Positions 32,110-39,621 of a stretch of 45,720 nt of DNA are shown piece by piece. The position numbers were made by a program, and so were the translations under genes. The stretch lies in the IMG/VR virus record IMGVR_UViG_3300044294_000573, positions 1 to 45,720 of that record. One strand, 5' to 3'. The stretch's first letter is position 1; every line of letters begins with the position of its first letter. The notes under the pieces were generated by a model. It had not been told where the DNA came from. It worked only from the letters and a program-made list of their open reading frames with translations, and searched no databases. The DNA is from a virus.

Positions 32110-32840
32110 GCTAGTAAAATTGCTTCTGGTTCAAAATGAAAAGATCGTGCTAAACAATTTCTAATGCTATTTTCCCAATTCTCAATACAGCCTTCTGCCA
32201 CTAACTCATATGATTCATACCGTTCAGAGTAACCAGACTTAGAAACCTTTAAATTCGCGATAGTGATCTTTTCATGCAATGTATAAGGGCGTTTTCCAGT
32301 TCCTTTACACTTTTCACAAAATTTAGAATTATTTGGATGACCCTTTTCGTTATAAAGCTCAAGCTTACCTATACCTTGGCAATGACTACACATCGCTTTA
32401 GTGAATAAACGTCCACGTAAAACCACCTCTGCAATTCCTTTGGCAATATTGGTTATATCACCTTGAGAATTGTTAGGCTTGAAATTCTTTTTGATCATTT
32501 CTTTATGGATCTTACCTGCTAAAACATTTCGAACTCGGAAAAAATCTGCAGAATTAATTTCACCTTTTTTAAATTCAACTTTCCCAGGTATATCTTCAAT
32601 TCGTTTTTTTAATTCCTTCCCGTTAATAATATTTGTTTCATAGATTTTCTTTGCATCAGTGACAACTGCGATCCTTTCGAAGTCCACACGCTCCAAAAGC
32701 AGCTCAGCCCATTTCTTAGCATGAACTGGCATCAAAGCTATTTCACCCAACACCACATCTTTTGTCATTTTCCCTTTACCGTTACTCTGAGCTATAGCGA
32801 GTCGCAACAATTCTAAAAAATCAAACTTTTCAATTAACAT
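32106..32840 (-). CDS. Q: Late antitermination protein Q
   Basis: A 244-residue protein with two CxxCxGxG-type zinc-knuckle motifs, CSHCQGIG (Cys151, Cys154) and CEKCKGTG (Cys175, Cys178). This is the pattern found in antitermination Q proteins of lambdoid phages. An N-terminal helical part (LELLRLAIAQSNGKGK) precedes it. Q would bind DNA at the late promoter directly downstream and modify RNA polymerase so that it passes the many terminators of the late operon. The ATG at 32840 has aggaag six bases upstream. Confidence 0.88.
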   Translation of the reverse strand: MLIEKFDFLELLRLAIAQSNGKGKMTKDVVLGEIALMPVHAKKWAELLLERVDFERIAVVTDAKKIYETNIINGKELKKRIEDIPGKVEFKKGEINSADFFRVRNVLAGKIHKEMIKKNFKPNNSQGDITNIAKGIAEVVLRGRLFTKAMCSHCQGIGKLELYNEKGHPNNSKFCEKCKGTGKRPYTLHEKITIANLKVSKSGYSERYESYELVAEGCIENWENSIRNCLARSFHFEPEAILLA

Positions 32841-32850
32841 TTCTATCTTC

Positions 32851-33264
32851 CTATACTTCTGTGATGCTGATCCCAAGAACTGTGCTCATGAGATGTTTCT
32901 TGGTGCGATAGCTCGCTAACTTTCTCGTTGCAGCTGACTTCACATCTTCTACGATGTACTCACCTCGGGTGTTGTAGTAAGTGAAATCTGCAAAATAACG
33001 TAATGCAGGTTTTGCCCTTTTCTCTCCCTCAAGTTTGGTTTTGGGTGCGAGTTCAAATTTAGTGTGATGTTCCAAACCGAAGATCTCTCCCCTTTGCTGC
33101 ATTGCTTTAAGCTCGATATACCGCTTGTGTTCTTTCTTACTGTCAAATGTCATTCCATCTAGTCCAATCTTCTGCGCATTGAACTTATTGCGTTTAGCTG
33201 TCTTAGTCTTATCTGACTGCTTTAAGATTTCACGGCGATATTTTTCGACGCTCATTGATGTCAT
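32851..33264 (-). CDS. DUF1064 family phage nuclease-like protein
   Basis: A 137-residue protein with DUF1064 blocks: NKFNAQKIGLDGMTFDSKKE, HKRYIELKAMQQRGEIFGLE, YFADFTYYNTRGEYIVEDVK. The D..(D/E)xK-like arrangement (FADF, VEDVK) suggests a PD-(D/E)xK nuclease fold, perhaps a Holliday-junction or branch nuclease, as is common just before Q. The start overlaps the upstream stop (TAATG). Confidence 0.82.
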   Translation of the reverse strand: MTSMSVEKYRREILKQSDKTKTAKRNKFNAQKIGLDGMTFDSKKEHKRYIELKAMQQRGEIFGLEHHTKFELAPKTKLEGEKRAKPALRYFADFTYYNTRGEYIVEDVKSAATRKLASYRTKKHLMSTVLGISITEV

Positions 33265-33488
33265 TAAAATTCACCAACCCTTTCAATCACAGTCTTGATT
33301 GCTTTCAATGTCATGTCTTTATCAACTGGATTCATCAAAAGAGTTTGTATGTGCCAGCATTTCGTTTGATATTTATTAGCCTCTGCCTTGTGAGCCTTGC
33401 ACTTACGATCCAACTCATCATTAAATAGAAGCAACTCAGCGTGTTCTTGCTGAAGCTGCTCAAGTGTCATGTTCATGTAGTCACTCAT
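33264..33488 (-). CDS. Small coiled-coil protein (74 aa)
   Basis: A 74-residue protein with a predicted coiled coil (MTLEQLQQEHAELLLFNDEL, KAHKAEANKYQTKCWHIQTL). It overlaps neighbours by a few bases on either side. No function is recognised. Short helical genes of this kind are usual in the ninR-like region between replication genes and Q. Confidence 0.6.
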   Translation of the reverse strand: MSDYMNMTLEQLQQEHAELLLFNDELDRKCKAHKAEANKYQTKCWHIQTLLMNPVDKDMTLKAIKTVIERVGEF

Positions 33489-33846
33489 CTAAACCACCCT
33501 TAAGCGCTTGCTCTAACTCGTAAGCGACAATTGAAAGTGCATGACAAAATGTCTTATCTTCTGTTGGAGGGTCTCTATATTCCTGAATCAATTGCTTGAC
33601 CGCATCCACCCTCTTTTGCAGCTCATCAATTTTGGATTGTTGGTGTTGGTAAACACACAAACCAAAATCTAAATCAAACGAACCGTATCCTCCTTTTTTG
33701 CTTGTGTAAGGGGTGCATCTGAGTTGTAGCTTGTTTCTATCTGAGCCGTGAGATTGAATAAATTCTTCAAATCCCATGCGCGTATTTTCATTAAATTCTT
33801 TCATTGATTCTTGATATTGTTCTAACGTATCAAATTCACTTCTCAT
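33481..33846 (-). CDS. Hypothetical early protein (121 aa)
   Basis: A 121-residue protein with an N-terminal helical part (TLEQYQESMKEFNENTRMGF), a short middle (YGSFDLDFGLCVYQHQQ) and a C-terminal coiled part (LQKRVDAVKQLIQEY). ATG 33846 overlaps the HNH stop and has gaggg upstream; a GTG three bases earlier is possible. No family is assigned. It lies in the accessory part of the early operon. Confidence 0.6.
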   Translation of the reverse strand: MRSEFDTLEQYQESMKEFNENTRMGFEEFIQSHGSDRNKLQLRCTPYTSKKGGYGSFDLDFGLCVYQHQQSKIDELQKRVDAVKQLIQEYRDPPTEDKTFCHALSIVAYELEQALKGGLDE

Positions 33847-34205
33847 CACTTCACCCTCTCAAAATAAAAGACCACTGGTTTTTGAATGAACTCAACCAAT
33901 CCAAAACGCATTAAATGGCGGATTTGAGAACAATCGCGAATTACTTGCACATCACGATAATGAGCCAATAGATCGCGCCATGACTCCAAAGACATTGAGC
34001 GCTTGTTGTGATTGCAAGCTGTGCATGCTGGCATTAGATTCTCAATCACATCGTGCTCAGGATTTAAGCACGTGCCATCACCATTTCTTCTAATTGCTTC
34101 AAAATGATCTGCATGCCACTTGTCCCCCAAAACAGAACCACAATAAGCACAATGACCATCGTATTTTTGCTTTAGTTCTTCACGTTGAGCCTTATTTAGT
34201 TTCAT
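33846..34205 (-). CDS. HNH endonuclease-like protein
   Basis: A 119-residue HNH-type protein. CAYC (Cys19, Cys22) and CTAC (Cys61, Cys64) form the zinc pair, and HADHFEAI (His31, His34) is the catalytic HNH part. The protein could be a free-standing nuclease or a packaging-linked HNH protein; in this position it is an early gene, not next to terminase. It overlaps both neighbours. Confidence 0.82.
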   Translation of the reverse strand: MKLNKAQREELKQKYDGHCAYCGSVLGDKWHADHFEAIRRNGDGTCLNPEHDVIENLMPACTACNHNKRSMSLESWRDLLAHYRDVQVIRDCSQIRHLMRFGLVEFIQKPVVFYFERVK

Positions 34206-34755
34206 TGCTATTCACCCCCTCATCAAACTTCTTGCAATTAGGACTGGTGTCACAGTCGCGTAGGGTTTCTAATTCCAACGTTTCAGTATTTCCGAATAGT
34301 TGCTCGTAGTCTGCGATGGCTTGTTCAAATAAATCGAATTTAATGGCTTCTTTGGGTTTGCACTGATTTCTCCCAAAAAGCTGTATTAATTTTTTATTTT
34401 CAGGATGTTGTATGAAATGAGTTGCTTTTTCATTTCTCAGTCTTTTTTGAAATGTGATTTTATTTGCGATAGCCAAACCACCGCAATTGTTAACCAAATC
34501 CATGCTCTCAACTAGGCGCTTGAGGTCGGAAAGACTTAAAACAAAATCTGATCCATAGCTATTAATTAAATCTTCCTCAGTATGACAATCACTATCCCAC
34601 CATTCGCCATCGTGATACCAAGACTGAAACTCAACCGAGTAGTACCTAGGTATTTTGCGAAAAACATAGTGTGTTGCTGTTTTATCAGGCGCACCCTCAA
34701 CAACCTCCCTCGCCTTCTCAACCCCATGGTCTTTTATGAATTGAATTGCGTTCAT
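34192..34755 (-). CDS. Hypothetical early protein (187 aa)
   Basis: A 187-residue protein (MNAIQFIKDHGVEKAREVVE, later FQSWYHDGEWWDSDCHTEED, LSLSDLKRLVESMDLVNNCG). The repeated hydrophilic helical pattern recalls accessory early proteins of lambdoid phages such as Ea22-like proteins, but no firm match is claimed. Its ATG overlaps the Dam stop (ATGA), so it is translationally coupled. Confidence 0.6.
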   Translation of the reverse strand: MNAIQFIKDHGVEKAREVVEGAPDKTATHYVFRKIPRYYSVEFQSWYHDGEWWDSDCHTEEDLINSYGSDFVLSLSDLKRLVESMDLVNNCGGLAIANKITFQKRLRNEKATHFIQHPENKKLIQLFGRNQCKPKEAIKFDLFEQAIADYEQLFGNTETLELETLRDCDTSPNCKKFDEGVNSNETK

Positions 34756-35219
34756 TGGCTTTGCTCCCACTTCACATCATTAAGACTTGGACGAAATACA
34801 ACTACACAACATCCGAATGGTGCATTTGATGAAGACCCGCCAAACTTCAATCGACCGCGAATAAAATGAATCTCACGGCCTAAACAGTAATCTTGAAACC
34901 AGCGAGCATCCGTACGCACTGGAACGAGTGCAACAACTGTGTGACCTTGTTGAGCCGTGTGAGCTGCCTTTGCAACCCAGTCAATGATTTCTCTTCCGTA
35001 AGGTGGGTTCATCCAACATGTGCCAGTCCACTCTTGCTTTAAACCATTTTGTTCAGGACTAAAGAATCGTTCACACTTTGCATTCTCTGGCAAAGCACAA
35101 ACATCAAGATCAAAGTTAAATACAGCATTTAGTTTGTCGAAGAAGTCTTGAGGCGTAGCCCATACATCTGTTCTGTTATCTGCCATTCCAAACAACTTAT
35201 TTTGAGTCATTGCATTCAT
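34752..35219 (-). CDS. Phage DNA N6-adenine methyltransferase
   Basis: A 155-residue enzyme of the small phage Dam type (PF05869-like). It has DVWATPQDFFDKLNAVFNFD at the N-terminus, the catalytic NPPY (71-74) in CWMNPPYGREI, and VVALVPVRTDARWF. It would methylate adenine in an unknown short site, perhaps to protect phage DNA from restriction. ATGA overlaps link it to both neighbours. Confidence 0.9.
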   Translation of the reverse strand: MNAMTQNKLFGMADNRTDVWATPQDFFDKLNAVFNFDLDVCALPENAKCERFFSPEQNGLKQEWTGTCWMNPPYGREIIDWVAKAAHTAQQGHTVVALVPVRTDARWFQDYCLGREIHFIRGRLKFGGSSSNAPFGCCVVVFRPSLNDVKWEQSQ

Positions 35220-35422
35220 CGCCCTTCTCCGTCACGCTCTAAAACTTCAACGTCATTGGTAAAACACATAAACGTCTGCCCATCATCCAATCTTCCAAAC
35301 ACTCGCCCACCTTCAACTCGATCTAAAACACCGTAACCAGTGAAGCGAATACCAACGTGAATCGTTTCTGGATTGTTTATGAAATCAACTTTCACTCGAT
35401 CGCCTTTTTTAAGATTAGCCAT
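35216..35422 (-). CDS. Small beta-rich hypothetical protein (68 aa)
   Basis: A 68-residue protein (MANLKKGDRVKVDFINNPET, HVGIRFTGYGVLDRVEGGRV) with a KOW/SH3-like beta pattern. ATG 35422 is chosen because it starts the conserved-looking KKGDRVKV part; the longer frame extends into the DnaC-like gene. Overlaps with DnaC-like and Dam genes indicate coupling. Function unknown. Confidence 0.6.
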   Translation of the reverse strand: MANLKKGDRVKVDFINNPETIHVGIRFTGYGVLDRVEGGRVFGRLDDGQTFMCFTNDVEVLERDGEGR

Positions 35423-36185
35423 GATTGCCACCAATACGTGAATCCGCCCAGTTACACTCAACCAAAGTTAATCCGTCATGTTGGAAACGAGACCATAATC
35501 GGTCGCCCAAGTTGTCTTTCAAACCTTGTGAATTTTCAGTTGAATGAAGTGATAAATTTGAAATTAAGACCGTTGTTTTTTTTGCGTCATAACGCGAATA
35601 AAGAACTTTGTGCACAAGTTGCAATCGGCTTTCGTGTTGATCATGCAAGCCATATTCATCAATGATTAAAAGATCATAATCAGTGAAACGGAACACAGCG
35701 CTTGCTTCGCTGTCATCGGTTTTAGTCCAAGCATTGGCTATCTCGTTTGCCATGTCTTCAGATGTCACATAGCGAACATAACTGCGCTGATCCAGAACAT
35801 TGCGAGCTATCGCACATGACAAATGGGTTTTACCTGTACCAGTTCGCCCAACCATGATTAGATTGCGCTTAACACCAGCGTTGAAGTCTTTAGCAAATGA
35901 CTGACACTGTGCTTTAGCATTTTTCTGACCTTGGTTTTGAACAATGTAATTCTTAAAGCCACTCTCAAGATGGCGATCTGGAAGCATTGCGCCTGCAAAT
36001 TGTTTTTCACGAACCATCTGATTCACAGCTTGATGGTGATCAATTTGCGCCTGCTCAACTGATTTCAAAGCACATGTTTTGCAGAAATCTCGACCACCAA
36101 CACTGATCATCCGCTCTTTGTGTTTTTCACAAAACCGATTGGTTTCTGTGATTTTTTTAGTGAGTTCTTTTGCTAGTGCATTCAC
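35415..36185 (-). CDS. DnaC-like helicase loader ATPase
   Basis: A 256-residue AAA+ protein. An N-terminal zinc-like cluster (Cys19, His22, Cys35, Cys38) is followed by Walker A GRTGTGKT (113-120) and Walker B LLIIDEYG (172-179). It would load the host DnaB helicase at the phage origin. The start is GTG overlapping the upstream stop, with ggaggg six bases before. Together with the DUF1376 gene upstream it forms the replication pair corresponding to lambda O and P. Confidence 0.88.
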   Translation of the reverse strand: MNALAKELTKKITETNRFCEKHKERMISVGGRDFCKTCALKSVEQAQIDHHQAVNQMVREKQFAGAMLPDRHLESGFKNYIVQNQGQKNAKAQCQSFAKDFNAGVKRNLIMVGRTGTGKTHLSCAIARNVLDQRSYVRYVTSEDMANEIANAWTKTDDSEASAVFRFTDYDLLIIDEYGLHDQHESRLQLVHKVLYSRYDAKKTTVLISNLSLHSTENSQGLKDNLGDRLWSRFQHDGLTLVECNWADSRIGGNHG

Positions 36186-37030
36186 AGCATACCCTCCAAA
36201 TCAATATCATCGACTGCAGGTGCGTAATCCTGTGGTTTGCCCCATGCATCATTCACATTTCTGCTCACAGCGGTATTTGTTTTGCTTGATGGTTTCTGTT
36301 GTCCAGATGGTTTGATTTTTTTGAACTCAAGAATCAACCACTGAGCAAACTTTCTCGTTCGCTGGTTTTCAGTGAGATCTGTTTTGTTTTCCCAGTGGGC
36401 ATTGAAGTTACCCAAGTGAAATTCGTAATCGGGCATTGTGATTACTTGTTCAGCCTGAGTGCCCATGCTTTGTCGAATCACGTTTAGCAAAATTTCAGGA
36501 TTTGGAGTCCAAGAACTTTCCTGAGCTGAGTTTTCAGTCTCGCCCAGTGTGTGTGTATTTATTCTTGGTTCACGGTTATCGGTTATCGGTTTACGGTTAA
36601 GGTTTTTTTGGGTTTCGTTTTCACAACCTAAAATATCCGACTGGGTTTCTTGTGGGTTTTCCAAATTATCTAATTCGGTTTCACTTTGGTTTTCGCTAGG
36701 TTTGTTTTTACGTGGACGACCACCCTTTTTACCGTTTTCCCGATTTTTGTTCGCATTTTGGTGGTATTCAGCAATTTCAGCATCACATCGCTTATTGTGA
36801 AAACCATCATCTTGCTCAACAAAGAAATCATTAAGCACATTTATTACAGCATCTCTTTCTTCTTGGGTTATTGCACGTAACCGACGAAAAACCGACTGGG
36901 TTTCTTTGGGTAATGGCTTTTCATTTAAATAATAAAAGTCGATTGCACGGCGATAGAAACACTCCTCCAATGGAGTTAAGTGTGCAGTATCGACCATGAA
37001 ATCACTTATGTGATGAAGGTATTTATACAT
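36182..37030 (-). CDS. Replication initiator-like protein: DUF1376 plus DnaT-like C-terminus
   Basis: A 282-residue protein. The N-terminal DUF1376 winged-helix domain starts YLHHISDFMVDTAHLTPLEE and includes CFYRRAIDFYYLNEKPLP. A basic GKKGGRPRKNK linker follows, then a low-complexity Asn/Glu/Gln-rich region. The C-terminal part (PDYEFHLGNFNAHWEN, KFAQWLILEFKKIK) is DnaT-like. It probably binds the phage origin and primosome proteins. The linker region contains tandem heptamer DNA repeats, possibly the origin, as in lambda O. Confidence 0.85.
   Translation of the reverse strand: MYKYLHHISDFMVDTAHLTPLEECFYRRAIDFYYLNEKPLPKETQSVFRRLRAITQEERDAVINVLNDFFVEQDDGFHNKRCDAEIAEYHQNANKNRENGKKGGRPRKNKPSENQSETELDNLENPQETQSDILGCENETQKNLNRKPITDNREPRINTHTLGETENSAQESSWTPNPEILLNVIRQSMGTQAEQVITMPDYEFHLGNFNAHWENKTDLTENQRTRKFAQWLILEFKKIKPSGQQKPSSKTNTAVSRNVNDAWGKPQDYAPAVDDIDLEGML
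36562..36602. repeat. Tandem heptamer array (candidate replication origin iterons)
   Basis: Five in-register heptamers of the form TTNNNGG: TTCTTGG, TTCACGG, TTATCGG, TTATCGG, TTTACGG, then a shortened TTAAGG. They lie in the variable linker of the initiator gene, followed by T-rich and further GGTTT-rich sequence to about 36700. Lambda carries its origin iterons inside gene O in the same way. Confidence 0.55.
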
Positions 37031-37388
37031 TTACTTCACCACCTTTAATTTCACTAACCCACGCTTTTCCAACTGACGAATAATCCTTGGTGGAATAAAC
37101 TCGTTGTTGATCTTGTATCGCGTACGTGACTTTTCTTTCACTTGAATTAACAAGTGTCCATCCTCCATAAGACGGCGAACGGCTATGGCTTGCCCCCCCC
37201 ATATGAGTAGTTTCTTCAAGCACGTAAAATTTCTCTTGAGCCTCTATCGCTGCATTCATTTGAGACAGAGGCATAGCAGCTAACTCTTTAGCTGTGTAAA
37301 TTTTTACTGGTTTCTCGAGCGGTATGATGTTTTCAATAGGCGCTTTTGAAACAGTTATGTCTTGTTTTCTTTTAGCTGCATATCTCAC
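37031..37388 (-). pseudogene. Early gene split by a frameshift at a G8 tract
   Basis: The first frame starts at GTG 37388 (MRYAAKRKQ... by translation) and continues through KELAAMPLSQMNAAIEAQ to MGG at a run of eight G (37193-37200, C on the + strand). After it, the same frame gives an unconvincing C-terminus that runs to 37023. The other frame gives a protein-like end (RRLMEDGHLLIQVKEKSR, then IPPRIIRQLEKRGLVKLKVV) with the stop immediately before the next ATG. One G fewer would join the two good parts into one protein of about 118 residues. This is either a sequencing error, a real null allele, or phase variation. Confidence 0.65.
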
Positions 37389-37681
37389 ACATCACCACCC
37401 TTAGGCTTAACATAGCCACCAAATGATTGAACTTGATCGGCCTTTACAAGACTTGTTAAAACTTGCTGTGCTAACCATTGAGTAATTCGAAATTGACGTG
37501 CCATTAATTCTGAAAACTCAACCTTGGTAACTGCAGCATTGTTCTCGTCATACCCTTTCGAACGTAGATTGCGTTTCTTGTTTTCATACAACTGATCAAG
37601 CAATCGCAATGCAGGCTCATAAAAAGATTGAACTTGTTGATCTTGTTTAAACTCAGGTTGCTTTTGAAATTTAGAGTTCAT
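37385..37681 (-). CDS. Hypothetical early protein (98 aa)
   Basis: A 98-residue helical protein (FYEPALRLLDQLYENKKRNL, later FSELMARQFRITQWLAQQVL). The C-terminal half looks like a winged-helix arrangement (LVKADQVQSFGGYVKP). It is coupled to both neighbours by 4-base overlaps, in the early operon ahead of replication genes. Role unknown; DNA binding is possible. Confidence 0.6.
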   Translation of the reverse strand: MNSKFQKQPEFKQDQQVQSFYEPALRLLDQLYENKKRNLRSKGYDENNAAVTKVEFSELMARQFRITQWLAQQVLTSLVKADQVQSFGGYVKPKGGDV

Positions 37682-37866
37682 GAGATCTCCTTTTGTGCAG
37701 CCAAAGCATTGCTCAAATGGATATGCTCATCATTTGAGATATTTCTACAATTGGGTGATATGTGATTCTCAATGTATTGATCATCAGCAATGATTAGGCA
37801 TGTTTTGCATTGCTCTTCTTTAAATTCACTGCACTTGTTAGCGCATGGGTGTTTTGGTATATTCAT
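37678..37866 (-). CDS. Small Cys-rich early protein (62 aa)
   Basis: A 62-residue protein with four clustered cysteines (PCANKCSEFKEEQCKTC), likely a zinc site. ATG 37866 is used; an upstream TTG would add three residues. The stop overlaps the next gene's start. No function is recognised. The gene is the first after the CII-like regulator. Confidence 0.55.
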   Translation of the reverse strand: MNIPKHPCANKCSEFKEEQCKTCLIIADDQYIENHISPNCRNISNDEHIHLSNALAAQKEIS

Positions 37867-37898
37867 CTTGTTCAATCTCGCTATAGATTCGAATGCCT

Positions 37899-37934
37899 AA
37901 GCCTGATCTAATCCATCAGGCTTTTTCTTTTTGA
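37899..37934 (+). terminator. Terminator-like hairpin, + strand orientation, at the CII gene end
   Basis: AAGCCTGAT, 7-base loop, ATCAGGCTT, then TTTTCTTTTT on the + strand. The early operon reads the other way, where no U-run follows. It would stop antisense transcription running towards cI rather than the operon itself. Confidence 0.55.
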
Positions 37935-38416
37935 GCATGTGCTGTGTATTTCTGCATTTGCTTAAGTGCTGCTTGGTCCACGGCGGTAATCAACTCAATC
38001 AAGCCCTGGGTAATTTGGTGGATCTCTTCATATTCAGAAGGTGTAATCACCCCATCCTCATAAGCCTCATACACAACTCGGTTCGCCTTTCCGCTCTTAA
38101 TGTTGTGTTTCATCATTGCTTCAAAGATCGAAAGCTCATGATGTTTGCTAGCATCACAATTCACTGGTACTAGTGCATAACCCATTTGATGTGCCCACAC
38201 TTTTAAAATTTCAGGGTTCTGCGTGTACATCATGATGGTTTCAAGCTTCTTTAGGCTTGGTAAGTGATTTGGCATCCCTACGTTGCCGTAGTTGCAAATA
38301 GTGTTATGTGAATCACCAGTGACTTGAGCAATTTCCTTTGGTGAAATCCCCTGCGTCTGGTTAATCATTTTGAAAATTGCCGTTTGAGCTTCACGACTTA
38401 GTGTTATTTCTTGCAT
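37916..38416 (-). CDS. CII-like phage regulatory protein (CP76-type)
   Basis: A 166-residue protein with an N-terminal helix-turn-helix (KMINQTQGISPKEIAQVTGD, SHNTICNYGNVGMPNHLPSL) and a helical C-terminal part. The pattern matches phage regulatory protein CII of the CP76 family. It lies second after cro, the lambda cII position, so it may promote lysogeny or delay late genes. A GTGAAA-N10-GTTTCAC repeat just upstream of its ATG (38419-38441) is a possible operator. Confidence 0.7.
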   Translation of the reverse strand: MQEITLSREAQTAIFKMINQTQGISPKEIAQVTGDSHNTICNYGNVGMPNHLPSLKKLETIMMYTQNPEILKVWAHQMGYALVPVNCDASKHHELSIFEAMMKHNIKSGKANRVVYEAYEDGVITPSEYEEIHQITQGLIELITAVDQAALKQMQKYTAHAQKEKA

Positions 38417-38486
38417 TTGTGAAATCCTTGATTTGTTTCACGTTTACTGAAAGTAAAAACTCCCCATAATTCAATTAAATGAATAA

Positions 38487-38681
38487 TCAGGATGCATGTA
38501 ATGCATTTAAATCAGCTTTTAGTTTTCCTTCAGTTAAGATTTGAATACGTGCCTGTGTATCGATGGGAATTCCGCGATGTCTCCACTTGCTAATTGTTCC
38601 TCTTGTGACTCTTAAGATGGTTCTAGTTAGCTGGATATCGTTTTTCACACCGAAATGGTCTTTAAGATCATCAACGGTCAT
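38487..38681 (-). CDS. cro: Cro-like repressor
   Basis: A 64-residue helix-turn-helix protein (MTVDDLKDHFGVKNDIQLTR, then RGTISKWRHRGIPIDTQARI) of the Cro/YdaS type, with a basic end (EGKLKADL). It is the first gene of the minus strand early operon, divergent from cI, with a promoter and operators in between. It would repress cI and favour lytic growth. Confidence 0.85.
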   Translation of the reverse strand: MTVDDLKDHFGVKNDIQLTRTILRVTRGTISKWRHRGIPIDTQARIQILTEGKLKADLNALHAS

Positions 38682-38682
38682 C

Positions 38683-38764
38683 GTTTACCTCAATAAACTA
38701 TAAGTTTCCGTTAGTAAACCATAAGTTTATTTTAGTTTCAACATGTTTGTTTACTATAGGAAAC
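38683..38764. promoter_or_regulatory. OR-like operator array between cro and cI
   Basis: Three 16-bp inverted repeats of one type: GTTTACCTCAATAAAC (38683-38698), GTTTCCGTTAGTAAAC (38704-38719) and GTTTACTATAGGAAAC (38749-38764). The first two start 21 bp apart, two helical turns. A degenerate left-half site lies another 21 bp on (38725-38740). Consensus GTTT(A/C)-N6-(T/G)AAAC. Confidence 0.8.
38713..38741 (-). promoter_or_regulatory. Predicted cro promoter (PR-like)
   Basis: On the minus strand TTGAAA (38736-38741), 17-base spacer, TTTACT (38713-38718). The -10 box is covered by the middle operator. The transcript would start about 25 bases upstream of the cro ATG. Confidence 0.6.
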
Positions 38765-38782
38765 AATTATGAGGGATTTTTT

Positions 38783-39526
38783 ATGAGCTCTATTAGTGAT
38801 CGTATAATTCAAAGAATGACTGAGTTAAAAGTTCGTCAAGTTGATTTGATAGAAGCAACTGGAGCTACTAAAGGTGCTGTTTCAAAATGGGTGGCAGGAA
38901 CAAATGTACCTAAAGCTGAATATTTACCAGGACTAGCAGCAGTGTTAAAAACTACTCAAGAATGGTTATTAACTGGAAAAGAGCCTGAAAAATTAAATAC
39001 ATTTAAAATGCAAGAATTCATGGATAAACATGGGCTTAAAAAGATTGACGATTCATCTTTTGATGTAAATGACATTCATGAACCAACTGTAGTTGATTAT
39101 GAAATTGAAAACGGTTTTATTTGGATCGATGTGGTAGAAGCAAATTTTTCATGTGGCACAGGTGAATCAATTGAATTTCATTTTGATGTAATAAACGGTA
39201 AGTTCCCTTTTCCTCCTTCATTTTTCCAAAAGAAGTATGTAGATCCTAGATGTATGAGAATCATTAAAGCTAAGGGTGACAGTATGTCCGATTTTATCCA
39301 TGATCAGGATTTAGTTGGCATCGACATTTCTCAAACGGAAATCATAGATGGTGAAATTTACGCGGTCTATTTTGAAGGTGAAGGCATGATTAAGCAGATA
39401 TTTAAAGAAGAAGGTGGAAAGCTAATCTTACATAGCCTGAATCCCAAATATCGTGATAGAGAAGTAACAGAACAGAATGGTTTAAATTTTAAAGTTATGG
39501 GTCGTCAATTTTGGCGTGCAGGATAA
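38783..39526 (+). CDS. cI: CI-type prophage repressor with S24 peptidase domain
   Basis: A 247-residue LexA/CI-type repressor. The N-terminal helix-turn-helix is SDRIIQRMTELKVRQVDLIE, then ATGATKGAVSKWVAGTNVP. The C-terminal S24 domain has Ser167 (KGDSMSDF) and Lys204 (MIKQIF). The self-cleavage site may be Cys124-Gly125 (NFSCGTGE). ATG 38783 has gaggg seven bases upstream; the longer ORF reads through operator DNA. RecA-stimulated cleavage would trigger induction upon DNA damage. Confidence 0.92.
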   Translation: MSSISDRIIQRMTELKVRQVDLIEATGATKGAVSKWVAGTNVPKAEYLPGLAAVLKTTQEWLLTGKEPEKLNTFKMQEFMDKHGLKKIDDSSFDVNDIHEPTVVDYEIENGFIWIDVVEANFSCGTGESIEFHFDVINGKFPFPPSFFQKKYVDPRCMRIIKAKGDSMSDFIHDQDLVGIDISQTEIIDGEIYAVYFEGEGMIKQIFKEEGGKLILHSLNPKYRDREVTEQNGLNFKVMGRQFWRAG

Positions 39527-39595
39527 TATAGCTGTGAACCCGACACAGTTTTAAAACAATGAATAAAATATTTAATTTAATTGCAATTGAAAATA

Positions 39596-39613
39596 GTTAA
39601 CTTATAAGGTAAC
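39596..39613. promoter_or_regulatory. Palindromic operator/promoter of the toxin-antitoxin-like operon
   Basis: GTTAACTTATAAGGTAAC is an 18-bp near-perfect palindrome with core CTTATAAG, nine bases before the first ATG. It contains a -10-like TATAAG (39603-39608), and TTGCAA lies 16 bases before it. Autorepression by the HTH protein of the operon is likely. Confidence 0.6.
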
Positions 39614-39621
39614 TTGCACAA

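Noticed and set aside
36549-36880. + strand ORFs across the initiator gene linker
   Set aside because: They arise from the low-complexity, T-rich complement of the linker; hydrophobic by composition only.
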